The translations under genes were made by a program, and so were the position numbers. Shown here one piece after another: positions 1-6,327 of a stretch of 13,346 nt of DNA; positions within the stretch are counted from its first letter, which is position 1, and each line of letters starts with the position of its first letter. The notes under the pieces are model-generated. The model made no database searches, was not told where the DNA came from, and worked only from the letters and a program-made list of their open reading frames with translations. Location of the stretch: positions 1 through 13,346 of the forward strand of contig NZ_JAHAHH010000035.1 of assembly GCF_018373335.1 (NCBI RefSeq). The letters run 5' to 3'. The stretch comes from Negativicoccus succinicivorans (lineage in GTDB: Bacteria > Bacillota > Negativicutes > Veillonellales > Negativicoccaceae).

Positions 1-164
1 TCCTTGAGATACAAACGCTCCCGCAAAGTCAGCGCCGATGAGCTCGAACTGCACTCCTGATGCGGAGCGATCAGCGTGATTTCACCGAGATCCACTAAGC
101 CGCGCGCCAACATGCGCAAGCCGCGCGCTTCGATACCATCGTCGTTCGACATGAAAATATGCAT
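1..164 (-). CDS. surE: 5'/3'-nucleotidase SurE, N-terminal part (cut by window edge)
   Basis: The first 54 residues of a SurE-family metal-dependent phosphatase, which removes phosphate from nucleoside 5'- or 3'-monophosphates in the cytoplasm. The start reads MHIFMSNDDGIEARG, and the family metal ligands fall at their usual numbers: Asp8 and Asp9 in SNDDG, and Ser39 at the start of a serine run in APHQECSSSSSAL. The third family ligand, an Asn near residue 95, lies outside the window. The ATG shares its A with the TAA stop of the upstream glycosyltransferase gene (TAATG), so translation is probably coupled; a weak AAAGGA site lies about eight bases upstream. It is the last visible gene of the seven-gene operon that begins at 5171. 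The family assignment is firm; the physiological substrate cannot be read from this fragment. Confidence 0.9.
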   Translation of the reverse strand, partial: MHIFMSNDDGIEARGLRMLARGLVDLGEITLIAPHQECSSSSSALTLRERLYLK

Positions 165-1426
165 TAATTCGGTCCTTTACTGTCCAGATGCAACGGCACT
201 TCATCAAACGAAATTTGCCGCGTATGTTGAGTATGGCTCCATTCTTTTTTATGTCGGTTCAGGAATCCCAGGAAAGTGATCGGCACCCAGGAATAAATGA
301 AAATCGGATACAGGGGAACGTACAGCCAAACTTTTTTGGGCACGCTGATTCGCCACAATACGATAATCGGCAAAATAAATTGCAAGGTACCGATTGTCGT
401 CCAGAATTCCACCGGCATAACGCGATCATTATACAGTACGTTTGTAAAGAACGGAACATACGCGTTTACATAAGTCATCAATAAATAGAAGGTCGAAAGC
501 AGCATAAAATGCGGCTGCGACAATTGTAAGATACCGTCAAGCATGCGAATATTACCGGTCGCAAAACCGCGTTTAAGCAATTTGGGAATGTACCGTCCGG
601 CACAGTCGAAGTGTCCCTGCGCCCAGCGTTTGCGCTGGTTCCATGACTGCATGAAGCGAAGCGGCTTTTCATCGTAAACAATAGCGTCGTCCGCCCATGT
701 CGTACGAATATTGCCTTCGTACAGAACTTTCATGGAAAACTCCATATCTTCCGTCAGGCAGTTGCAACCCCAACCGTAGGTTCGCAGGACCTGACTCGAA
801 ATGCACATGCCCGTGCCGCCGAGCGCGGTGGAAAGACCGATATTGTACTTGCCCAGATGCCACAGGTGATTGACGATCCAAAACGCCATCGCGAACGTCG
901 CGGACACCCATGTGTCCGACGGGTTTTTCGCGCTCAGATAGCCCTGAATGACCTGCTCGCCTTTTTCCAGGCGACTGTTCATTTCCGTCAGAAAATCCAG
1001 ATGGACGAGGTTGTCTGCGTCGAACACGCAAAAAGCGTCGTATTCAATCTCCGTCTCATAGACCTTATGAAACAGCCAGTCCATCGCGTAACCCTTGCCG
1101 ACCTCTTCCGTATTAAATCGTTCATAGACGATGGCGCCGTGATCCCGAGCGAGTTGCGCGGTACCGTCGGTGCAGTTGTCCGCGACGACATAAACATCGT
1201 AAAGTTCACGCGGATATTTCAGCATGAAAAGATTATCAATCAGCGCGCCCAATACCTGCTCTTCATTATGCGCCGCGATGATAATGGCGAAACGATTTTT
1301 CGGCGTCAGGATCTTGGCTTCTTTTTTACGAAACATGCCCGAAATGGCCAAGACCATGTAGTACACCGTGAACAGCGCCACGATGATCTGGATGGGTATC
1401 ATAATGATATCCATGTAATAGGTCAT
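164..1426 (-). CDS. Membrane-bound family 2 glycosyltransferase (processive type)
   Basis: A 420-residue inner-membrane GT2 enzyme. Residues about 6-29 form an N-terminal membrane helix. A cytoplasmic GT-A domain follows (about 45-290), with FAIIIAAHNEE, the ADN nucleotide-binding Asp83, the metal-binding DAD at 136-138, the TED acceptor/base motif at 225-227 and a QRKRW motif (Q264-W268). The last is the Q-x-x-R-W signature of cellulose, chitin and hyaluronan synthase relatives. At least three hydrophobic stretches follow (about 300-327, 341-360, 366-388), then a tail with EWSHTQHTR. This layout suggests a polymer or glycolipid made at the membrane, but donor and product cannot be named. The start has AAGGAG eight bases upstream, inside the end of pssA, with one base between the genes. 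Sitting between pssA and surE, and downstream of a WecG/TagA-type gene, it probably serves envelope glycan synthesis. Confidence 0.88.
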   Translation of the reverse strand: MTYYMDIIMIPIQIIVALFTVYYMVLAISGMFRKKEAKILTPKNRFAIIIAAHNEEQVLGALIDNLFMLKYPRELYDVYVVADNCTDGTAQLARDHGAIVYERFNTEEVGKGYAMDWLFHKVYETEIEYDAFCVFDADNLVHLDFLTEMNSRLEKGEQVIQGYLSAKNPSDTWVSATFAMAFWIVNHLWHLGKYNIGLSTALGGTGMCISSQVLRTYGWGCNCLTEDMEFSMKVLYEGNIRTTWADDAIVYDEKPLRFMQSWNQRKRWAQGHFDCAGRYIPKLLKRGFATGNIRMLDGILQLSQPHFMLLSTFYLLMTYVNAYVPFFTNVLYNDRVMPVEFWTTIGTLQFILPIIVLWRISVPKKVWLYVPLYPIFIYSWVPITFLGFLNRHKKEWSHTQHTRQISFDEVPLHLDSKGPN

Positions 1427-1427
1427 T

Positions 1428-2120
1428 CTACGCTCTCCTTCCGCCGGATCGATCCAACCGATTCCAAATCGTATTTAAAATGCCGAATAAGAAATACATG
1501 AAAAAGAATACAAACGCCCAACGTGACGGTTCATCGAACAGCAAGAGCAGTCCGATGACGACCACGGCCGCCAGCGCTTTTTTTTGTACCGGATCGGCGG
1601 CTTTACCTTTGAAATCCGGGTAATGCATTTCGCTGACCATCACCCATGCCAATACCAGCGTCAGCACCCAGGTAAGATACACCGGCAACGGCGCATCCGA
1701 CAGCACATAGGTCGCGGCCAAACATCCCGTCGTCGGGATCGGCATCCCCATGAAAAAGCCGTGCACCACATCCGTATTAATATTGAAACGAGCTAAGCGC
1801 ATCGCGCCGCAGACGGCCAAAAGCACGGCGGCAACGGCTCCCAAACCGAGCGGCATAAGCGACATTTGCCAAGTATAGAGCAAAACGGCCGGCGCCACGC
1901 CGAACGATACCACATCACATAATGAGTCCAACTCTTTACCGAAATCTCCGGCCACGCCGAACGCACGAGCTACCCGTCCGTCCAAACCGTCCGCCACCGC
2001 CGCGAGCAAAATCGCCCAGCCGGCCGCGTTGAAATTCCCCTGCACGGTAAACATCAACGACACTGTCCCCATGGCAATATTCAAAGCCGTAAAAAGATTC
2101 GGTATCCATTCTTTACGCAT
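1428..2120 (-). CDS. pssA: CDP-diacylglycerol-serine O-phosphatidyltransferase
   Basis: Makes phosphatidylserine from CDP-diacylglycerol and L-serine at the inner membrane, the committed step to phosphatidylethanolamine. The 230-residue protein is largely hydrophobic with several membrane helices. It carries the complete CDP-alcohol phosphatidyltransferase signature D-x2-DG-x2-AR-x8-G-x3-D-x3-D from Asp44 to Asp69 (D44, D47-G48, A51-R52, G61, D65, D69). The adjacent psd gene, which encodes the next enzyme of the pathway, supports serine as the acceptor rather than glycerol phosphate or inositol. The ATG lies inside the last codons of psd (eight-base overlap), preceded by GGGAGA seven bases upstream, so the two are translationally coupled. 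The next gene starts one base after its stop. Confidence 0.94.
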   Translation of the reverse strand: MRKEWIPNLFTALNIAMGTVSLMFTVQGNFNAAGWAILLAAVADGLDGRVARAFGVAGDFGKELDSLCDVVSFGVAPAVLLYTWQMSLMPLGLGAVAAVLLAVCGAMRLARFNINTDVVHGFFMGMPIPTTGCLAATYVLSDAPLPVYLTWVLTLVLAWVMVSEMHYPDFKGKAADPVQKKALAAVVVIGLLLLFDEPSRWAFVFFFMYFLFGILNTIWNRLDRSGGRRA

Positions 2121-2754
2121 CTACTATTCTCCCGATAACAGTTTCCCCGCCGCGCACACGATCTCCTTTTTTTACGCAGACAGCCACATTTTTCGGCATA
2201 AACACTTCCGTGCACGAACCGAATTTGATCATTCCGTACAGCTCGCCTTTGCCCAGCCGGTCACCCAATTTTCTCCAGGATACGATCCGGCGCGCTAAAA
2301 GACCCGCAATCTGCGTAACGACAATCGAAATTCGTTCGTTTTCAAGACCGATCGTGTGGCGTTCGTTTTCATAACCTACACTTTTTTGAAACGCGGGGCG
2401 AAAACCGCCGCAGGTGTATTGACGAAACTTAATATCACCCGTTATCGGACTGCGATTGACATGCACATCAAATACGGATAAAAAAATCGTAACTTTATAA
2501 CAGGGCGCACCCAAAAACAACTCTTCCTCTACTTCTTCGACCCGCATCACGGTGCCGTCCGCCGGTGACACAAGCACGTCGGGATCCCGCGGCACATTCC
2601 GCCGGGGCGAACGAAAGAAGAAGGCGAAAAAAAGCGCAAACAGAAACGGTAACAAGGCCCAGTGCCATGATATCAGCAACCCTGTCAGGAGCGCGACGAA
2701 AAGAGCTCCCCCGATAAAGGGATAGCCTTCTTTCACGATCGTGATCTGTGACAA
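2113..2754 (-). CDS. psd: Phosphatidylserine decarboxylase, short form
   Basis: Decarboxylates phosphatidylserine to phosphatidylethanolamine, using a pyruvoyl group made by self-cleavage. With the TTG start chosen here it is 213 residues, the usual size of the short Psd class. The N-terminus has the IVKEGYPF opening, then one or two membrane helices (about 14-44). HVNRSPITG and FGSCTEVFMP follow; cleavage would fall between Gly179 and Ser180, making Ser180 the pyruvoyl residue of the alpha chain. The open frame runs 36 codons further upstream, but that part overlaps the wecG-like gene and looks like its antiparallel-free shadow in another frame, not Psd sequence. The TTG at 2754 sits two bases after the wecG stop and has AAGGAGG eight bases before it. 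A GTG five codons downstream (V42 of the longer frame) is a weaker alternative. Followed by an overlapping pssA. Confidence 0.92.
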   Translation of the reverse strand: MSQITIVKEGYPFIGGALFVALLTGLLISWHWALLPFLFALFFAFFFRSPRRNVPRDPDVLVSPADGTVMRVEEVEEELFLGAPCYKVTIFLSVFDVHVNRSPITGDIKFRQYTCGGFRPAFQKSVGYENERHTIGLENERISIVVTQIAGLLARRIVSWRKLGDRLGKGELYGMIKFGSCTEVFMPKNVAVCVKKGDRVRGGETVIGRIVDA

Positions 2755-2756
2755 TA

Positions 2757-3497
2757 TTATTTCCTCCTTCGGTTGGCGGAACGTTTCACCTGCCACATAA
2801 ATTGCGGCAACGCTCCCATCCGCCGTAACCGGGACGGCTGAAGAGCCAAACGATACAACCATTCCAAGCGATTTTTTTGCCAGAAAAGCGGCGCCCGTTT
2901 TAATCGACCGGAAAGCACATCAAAAGAACCGCCCACACCGAGCGATACAACGCCCGGCAATTGCGGCCGCATCCGCGTCAGCCAATACTCCTGCTTCGGA
3001 ACACCGAGACCCGCGAATAAAAGCTGCGCGCCGCTTTCCCGAATGCTCGCTGCAATCGCGTCATTTTCCGACGCGGCAAAATAGCCGTCCCTCACGCCGA
3101 CAATCGGCAGCGTGCCGAAACGGCTTTCCAGCCGTTGCGCCGCTTCGGCGGCGACGCCGGGCGCGCCGCCGAAGAAATACATCTTGCTTCCCGTTTGCGC
3201 CGCGCGTTCCACAAGCGCGGTCATAAAGTCAATCCCCGCTACACGTGCCGGAAAATGCTTATGGAGCTGTTCGCCCGCCCAAACAATTCCCGCCCCGTCC
3301 GCGAGCACCAGATCCGCCGCGGCCAATACCTGACCGAACGCGGGATCTTTATACGCGCGCATGACCATTTCCGCATTCGCGGTGGCGATGAATTTCGTTT
3401 CCTTTTGCGCGATCCAAGTGTCCACCTGCGCGACAGCGGTTTCGAGTGTAAGTGCGTCAATGGCAACGCCCAGAATCGAATGCCGTTCCCACTGCAT
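2757..3497 (-). CDS. WecG/TagA/CpsF-family glycosyltransferase (GT26)
   Basis: Family members transfer an N-acetylhexosamine, usually ManNAc or ManNAcA from a UDP-sugar, onto undecaprenyl-diphosphate-GlcNAc on the cytoplasmic membrane face. The 246-residue protein matches the family length. It shows HSILGVAIDALT near the start, ATANAEMV (about 38-45), the ADLVLADGAGIVW segment with the presumed catalytic Asp67, YFFGGAPG, LFAGLGVPKQEYW, and an arginine-rich C-terminal tail (LEWLYRLALQPSRLRR) that in characterised TagA contacts the membrane and active site. I chose the ATG at 3497 because AAGGTG lies six bases before it; a GTG at 3506 would add three residues but has no binding site. It follows guaB within the operon and precedes the PE genes. 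Whether the product is a wall-polymer linkage unit, an ECA-like intermediate or another glycan is not visible. Confidence 0.88.
   Translation of the reverse strand: MQWERHSILGVAIDALTLETAVAQVDTWIAQKETKFIATANAEMVMRAYKDPAFGQVLAAADLVLADGAGIVWAGEQLHKHFPARVAGIDFMTALVERAAQTGSKMYFFGGAPGVAAEAAQRLESRFGTLPIVGVRDGYFAASENDAIAASIRESGAQLLFAGLGVPKQEYWLTRMRPQLPGVVSLGVGGSFDVLSGRLKRAPLFWQKNRLEWLYRLALQPSRLRRMGALPQFMWQVKRSANRRRK
2763..2769 (-). promoter_or_regulatory. Ribosome binding site that fixes the psd TTG start
   Basis: AAGGAGG on the minus strand, eight bases before the TTG at 2754. It lies in the last codons of the upstream glycosyltransferase gene. No ATG or GTG in the psd frame is better placed. Confidence 0.8.
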
Positions 3498-3503
3498 GGA
3501 AGG

Positions 3504-3509
3504 CACCTT
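3504..3509 (-). promoter_or_regulatory. Ribosome binding site favouring ATG 3497 of the wecG/tagA-type gene
   Basis: AAGGTG on the minus strand, overlapping the guaB stop codon and ending six bases before the ATG at 3497. Its GTG is itself the alternative start at 3506, which has no comparable site upstream. Confidence 0.55.
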
Positions 3510-4965
3510 AATTCATACTGTAGTTCGGCGCTTCTTTGGTGATATTTATATCATGCGGATGACTTTCGATCAGACCCGCATTGGTAATGCGCACAAACTT
3601 GGTTTCCGAACGCATGGCTTCCAGATCCTTCGCGCCGCAGTAACCCATGCTGGCGCGCAGACCGCCGATCATCTGGTAAATCGAATCCGCCACCGTGCCT
3701 TTGTACGGTACGCGGCCTTCGATGCCTTCCGGCACCAATTTGTCCATGTTTTCCTGGAAGTAGCGATCTTTGCTGCCCGCTTTCATCGCGCCGAGCGAGC
3801 CCATGCCACGGTACACTTTGTACGAACGGCCCTGGTAAATCACCATTTCGCCCGGGCTTTCCTGCGTGCCTGCCAAAAGGTTGCCGAGCATAACGACGCT
3901 GGCGCCGGCCGCTAACGCTTTGGCCATGTCGCCCGAGTATTTAATGCCGCCGTCGGCAATGACCGGCACATGGTAACGCGCCGCCACCCGACTGCAGTCA
4001 TACACCGCCGTAATCTGCGGTACGCCGATACCGGCGATGACACGAGTCGTGCAAATCGAACCCGGTCCGATACCGACTTTAACCGCATCCGCGCCGGCCT
4101 CGATCAATGCTTCCGTCGCTTCGCCGGTCGCCACGTTGCCCGCGATCAGATTGATGTTCGGGAATGTTTCGCGCAAGTTTTTAACCGCGCGAATAACGCC
4201 CGCGGAATGTCCGTGCGCCGTATCGACAATGAGCACGTCCACATTGGCGCGCACCAATGCTTCCGCGCGTTCCAGCATGTCGCTGCCGACACCGATAGCG
4301 GCCGCCGCCAGCAGGCGACCGTTGCCGTCTTTCGCGGAGTTCGGATATTTTTTCGTTTTTTCAATATCTTTAATCGTGATCAGGCCGCGCAGATTACCCG
4401 CGCCGTCTACCAGCGGTAATTTTTCAATGCGGTGCTCCCACAACAGACGTTTCGCATCTTCCAATGACGTTCCTTCCGGCGCGGTGACCAGACCTTCTTT
4501 CGTCATCACTTCGCCGATCTTTTTCGACATGTCGGTTTCAAAGCGCATATCGCGGTTCGTGATAATACCGACGAGCTTACCGTCGACGGTAACCGGCACG
4601 CCCGAAATACGGTAGCGCGCCATCAGGTCTTCCGCATCCTGCAGCAAGTTGTCCGGTCCGAGGTAAATCGGATCGACAATGATGCCGTGTTCGGAACGTT
4701 TGACTTTGTCCACTTCCCGCGCCTGTTCATCAATCGTCATGTTCTTATGAATGACGCCGATGCCGCCTTCACGCGCCATCGCAATCGCCATGCCCGATTC
4801 GGTGACGGTATCCATGCCCGCGCTCATAATCGGAATATTCAAATGAATTTCTTTGGTCAACCAGGTGTCCACTTTGACATCGCGCGGCAGTACATCCGAT
4901 GCCCCCGGCACCAGTAGCACGTCGTCAAATGTCAGACCTTCTTTTTGAAATTTTTCGTCCATCAT
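3508..4965 (-). CDS. guaB: Inosine-5'-monophosphate dehydrogenase
   Basis: Oxidises IMP to XMP with NAD+, the first committed and rate-limiting step of GMP synthesis, in the cytoplasm. With the start at 4965 the protein is 485 residues and the catalytic cysteine in GPGSICTTR is Cys305, the same number as in E. coli. The order is: N-terminal barrel strand (KEGLTFDDVLLVP), a pair of CBS domains inserted at about 90-205 (ISGVPVTVDGKLVGIITNRD; HRIEKLPLVDGAGNLRGLIT), the loop DTAHGHS, the Cys305 loop, IADGGIKYSGD, and the mobile flap with VYRGMGSLGAM. An ATG six codons upstream (4983) overlaps the tautomerase stop as TGATG but has no binding site. GGGAG lies six bases before the ATG at 4965. In the operon it sits between a tautomerase homologue and envelope genes. 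Confidence 0.97.
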   Translation of the reverse strand: MMDEKFQKEGLTFDDVLLVPGASDVLPRDVKVDTWLTKEIHLNIPIMSAGMDTVTESGMAIAMAREGGIGVIHKNMTIDEQAREVDKVKRSEHGIIVDPIYLGPDNLLQDAEDLMARYRISGVPVTVDGKLVGIITNRDMRFETDMSKKIGEVMTKEGLVTAPEGTSLEDAKRLLWEHRIEKLPLVDGAGNLRGLITIKDIEKTKKYPNSAKDGNGRLLAAAAIGVGSDMLERAEALVRANVDVLIVDTAHGHSAGVIRAVKNLRETFPNINLIAGNVATGEATEALIEAGADAVKVGIGPGSICTTRVIAGIGVPQITAVYDCSRVAARYHVPVIADGGIKYSGDMAKALAAGASVVMLGNLLAGTQESPGEMVIYQGRSYKVYRGMGSLGAMKAGSKDRYFQENMDKLVPEGIEGRVPYKGTVADSIYQMIGGLRASMGYCGAKDLEAMRSETKFVRITNAGLIESHPHDINITKEAPNYSMN

Positions 4966-4971
4966 CGCACG

Positions 4972-4977
4972 CTCCCT
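4972..4977 (-). promoter_or_regulatory. Ribosome binding site favouring ATG 4965 of guaB
   Basis: AGGGAG on the minus strand, six bases before the ATG at 4965 and nine before a second in-frame ATG at 4962. It lies downstream of the alternative ATG at 4983 and so argues against that one. Confidence 0.6.
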
Positions 4978-4982
4978 CTCCA

Positions 4983-5171
4983 TCAGTCGCGGTCGGCGCG
5001 TAAAACGCCGCCCTCGGCGAGATCTTCTTTCGTCAGTGTATGGAAAACAATTTTAACATCTTGCGCAGGACAGCCCAATTCGGCGACCGCCGCATCCGTT
5101 ACTTTTTTCACAAAGGCGCGTTTTTGTTCTGTTTTGCGCCCGGCGAGCAAGCTCACATGAATGACAGGCAT
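4983..5171 (-). CDS. 4-oxalocrotonate tautomerase family protein
   Basis: A 62-residue protein of the tautomerase superfamily. These small cytoplasmic enzymes form hexamers and use an N-terminal proline, exposed after removal of Met, as catalytic base. The sequence opens MPVIHVSLLAGRKTEQK: Pro1 and Arg11 (mature numbering) are present. The second family arginine at position 39 is lysine, and the aromatic at position 50 is leucine, in the stretch KEDLAEGG. The substrate is therefore open; classical 4-oxalocrotonate metabolism has no other genes here. GGAGG lies seven bases before the ATG. It is the first gene after the promoter at 5218-5226 and its TGA overlaps an ATG in the guaB frame, so it leads the guaB-envelope operon. 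Confidence 0.85.
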   Translation of the reverse strand: MPVIHVSLLAGRKTEQKRAFVKKVTDAAVAELGCPAQDVKIVFHTLTKEDLAEGGVLRADRD

Positions 5172-5217
5172 AAAGATTCCTCCGTATCGTTAATTTGTTT
5201 TCTTCTATATTTTATCT

Positions 5218-5226
5218 ATTATAGCA
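5218..5226 (-). promoter_or_regulatory. Extended -10 promoter of the tautomerase-guaB-envelope operon
   Basis: TGCTATAAT on the minus strand is a perfect extended -10 element. There is no good -35 at 16-18 bases. It would give a leader of about 40 bases before the ATG at 5171, too short for a purine riboswitch. It is the only convincing promoter seen for the seven genes down to surE. Confidence 0.7.
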
Positions 5227-5312
5227 TACCGAGAGCACTTTACTCACGTTTTCTGCCCGTACCGCGCGGACAAATTTTACGATATTTATCCGTTGGCGAT
5301 ATCGGCTATCTA

Positions 5313-5337
5313 AAAAAGTCGCCGTCGGCGACTTTTT
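5313..5337 (-). terminator. Rho-independent terminator after the flavodoxin pair
   Basis: A perfect 11-bp stem (AAAAAGTCGCC with GGCGACTTTTT) and a three-base loop, just after the stop at 5343. Read on the minus strand it ends in a run of six T. It separates the flavodoxin genes from the next operon. The rest of the 171-base gap (5172-5342) holds the promoter at 5218-5226; I see nothing else convincing in it. Confidence 0.88.
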
Positions 5338-5342
5338 CAGTT

Positions 5343-5768
5343 TTATTTTTCAGCGATGTCTTGTCCCAGTTTGCGACAAGAAGCCAAGCCATCATCATCC
5401 GGCGTGCCTTGGCAGTGCAGCGGCGGCGCCACAATCTCCGCGCCGGCATCGCTGAGTTCCTGCACCCACTTGGTCAGCCATTCTCCGTGCGACCAGCCGC
5501 ACGAGCCGAAAACGGCGACCTGTTTACTGGCCAGCTGCGGATACAGTTCCTGCATGAACGGCACCACTTCCCCGTCTTCCAATTCTTCGATACCCATGGC
5601 GGGGCAACCTAAAATCAGTCGATCGGCCTGCAATGCTTCTTCAGGCGTGGTGTCCGCATACGTCGTCAGAACGGCATCGGCTCCGCCATCGCGTACGCCG
5701 AGCGCGATCTCTTCCGCCATCTGCTCCGTGTTACCTGTATTCGTCCAATAAATAACTGCTACTTTCAT
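5343..5768 (-). CDS. Short-chain flavodoxin, copy 1 (downstream)
   Basis: A 141-residue FMN electron carrier of the clostridial short-chain type. The phosphate loop is TNTGNT (residues 9-14), the second FMN loop is CPAMGIEELED with Met58, and the third is GSCGWSHGEW with Trp92. By analogy with the Clostridium beijerinckii protein, Met58 and Trp92 would stack on the flavin. The third loop has Cys where Tyr is usual (GSYGW), and His in place of the usual Asp of GWGDG, so flavin potential may differ from that of its neighbour. GAGGAGG lies five bases before the ATG. The gene is separated from the upstream flavodoxin gene by only 47 bases, which hold a terminator-like hairpin, and is followed by a strong terminator. 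Redox partners are not in the window. Confidence 0.92.
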   Translation of the reverse strand: MKVAVIYWTNTGNTEQMAEEIALGVRDGGADAVLTTYADTTPEEALQADRLILGCPAMGIEELEDGEVVPFMQELYPQLASKQVAVFGSCGWSHGEWLTKWVQELSDAGAEIVAPPLHCQGTPDDDGLASCRKLGQDIAEK

Positions 5769-5786
5769 AGGCTCCTCCTCAGATAG

Positions 5787-5811
5787 AAAAACGCCACGTA
5801 AACGTGGCGTT
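5787..5811 (-). terminator. Terminator-like hairpin between the two flavodoxin genes
   Basis: AACGCCACGT pairs with ACGTGGCGTT (5790-5799 with 5802-5811; in practice a 9-bp stem with a four-base loop). On the minus strand it is followed by TTTTT. It begins four bases after the stop of the first flavodoxin and ends ten bases before the ribosome binding site of the second. There is no room for a promoter in between, so it probably reduces rather than abolishes expression of the downstream copy. Confidence 0.78.
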
Positions 5812-5815
5812 CGAA

Positions 5816-6244
5816 TCAGGCGTTGGCTAACGCTGCGCCGAGTTGGCGGCAGGCTTCGAGCGCCTCATCATCGGGATACGCGTACGCTTTAACCGGATCC
5901 GCGACAATATCCGCGCCGGTTTCGGCAACACGACCGGCCCAGTCGTCCATCCACTGACCGTCGTTCCATGCGTACGAACCGAAAAGCGCTACTTTTTTGC
6001 CGGCGAGATGTCCGGCGAGTTCTTCATAAAACGGTTCAAAATCGTATTCTTCGAGCTGTTCCGAACCCATGGCCGGGCAGCCGAGCGCAATGTAATCAAA
6101 TGCGGCAATATCGTCCGCGGTAACGTCGGTCACGAAAGAAAGTTGCGTTTCCGCGCCCGCCGCTTTGGCGCCTTCGTCAATCGCATTCGCCATCGCTTCG
6201 GTGTTGCCGGATCCCGTCCAATACACAATTGCTATATTAGCCAT
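5816..6244 (-). CDS. Short-chain flavodoxin, copy 2 (upstream, promoter-proximal)
   Basis: A 142-residue flavodoxin with the phosphate loop TGSGNT (10-15), CPAMGSEQLEE with Met59, and GSYAWNDGQW with Trp93, closer to the classical clostridial pattern than the downstream copy. It has an acidic surface typical of the family and acts as a soluble low-potential one-electron carrier, often replacing ferredoxin when iron is scarce. AAAGGAGG lies six bases before the ATG, and a near-consensus promoter lies at 6293-6321. With the downstream copy it looks like an old tandem duplication: the folds and loops align but most surface positions differ. No regulator gene is nearby. Confidence 0.93.
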   Translation of the reverse strand: MANIAIVYWTGSGNTEAMANAIDEGAKAAGAETQLSFVTDVTADDIAAFDYIALGCPAMGSEQLEEYDFEPFYEELAGHLAGKKVALFGSYAWNDGQWMDDWAGRVAETGADIVADPVKAYAYPDDEALEACRQLGAALANA

Positions 6245-6292
6245 AATATGCCTCCTTTAAGATGCCGTATATCTATCTTCTTTACTACGCCT

Positions 6293-6321
6293 ATCATAAC
6301 GATAGTGCTTGTCCTTGTCAA
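6293..6321 (-). promoter_or_regulatory. Sigma-70-type promoter of the flavodoxin pair
   Basis: TTGACA (6316-6321), a 17-base spacer and TATGAT (6293-6298) on the minus strand, beginning six bases after the stop of the upstream exported-protein gene. The leader would be about 42 bases. An inverted repeat CTATC-N5-GATAG (6291-6305) covers the -10 and could be an operator, but five-base arms may be chance. No terminator is seen between this promoter and the upstream gene. Confidence 0.8.
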
Positions 6322-6327
6322 TCGGAA

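Noticed and set aside
857..1501. A 214-codon plus-strand open frame opposite the GT2 gene
   Set aside because: The opposite strand carries clear GT2 motifs across the whole stretch; the plus-strand translation resembles no family.
2755..2862. Upstream extension of psd to an ATG at 2862
   Set aside because: This stretch is the C-terminal coding part of the wecG/tagA-type gene in another frame; Psd similarity begins at IVKEGYPF and the TTG at 2754 has the ribosome binding site.
5172..5212. Possible purine riboswitch ahead of guaB
   Set aside because: The predicted leader is only about 40 bases, shorter than a purine aptamer, and I see no conserved aptamer core or terminator in it.
5260..5275. 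CCGCGCGG palindrome in the gap between flavodoxin and tautomerase genes
   Set aside because: A simple alternating CG run in GC-rich DNA, not positioned against the -10 box in a way that suggests an operator.
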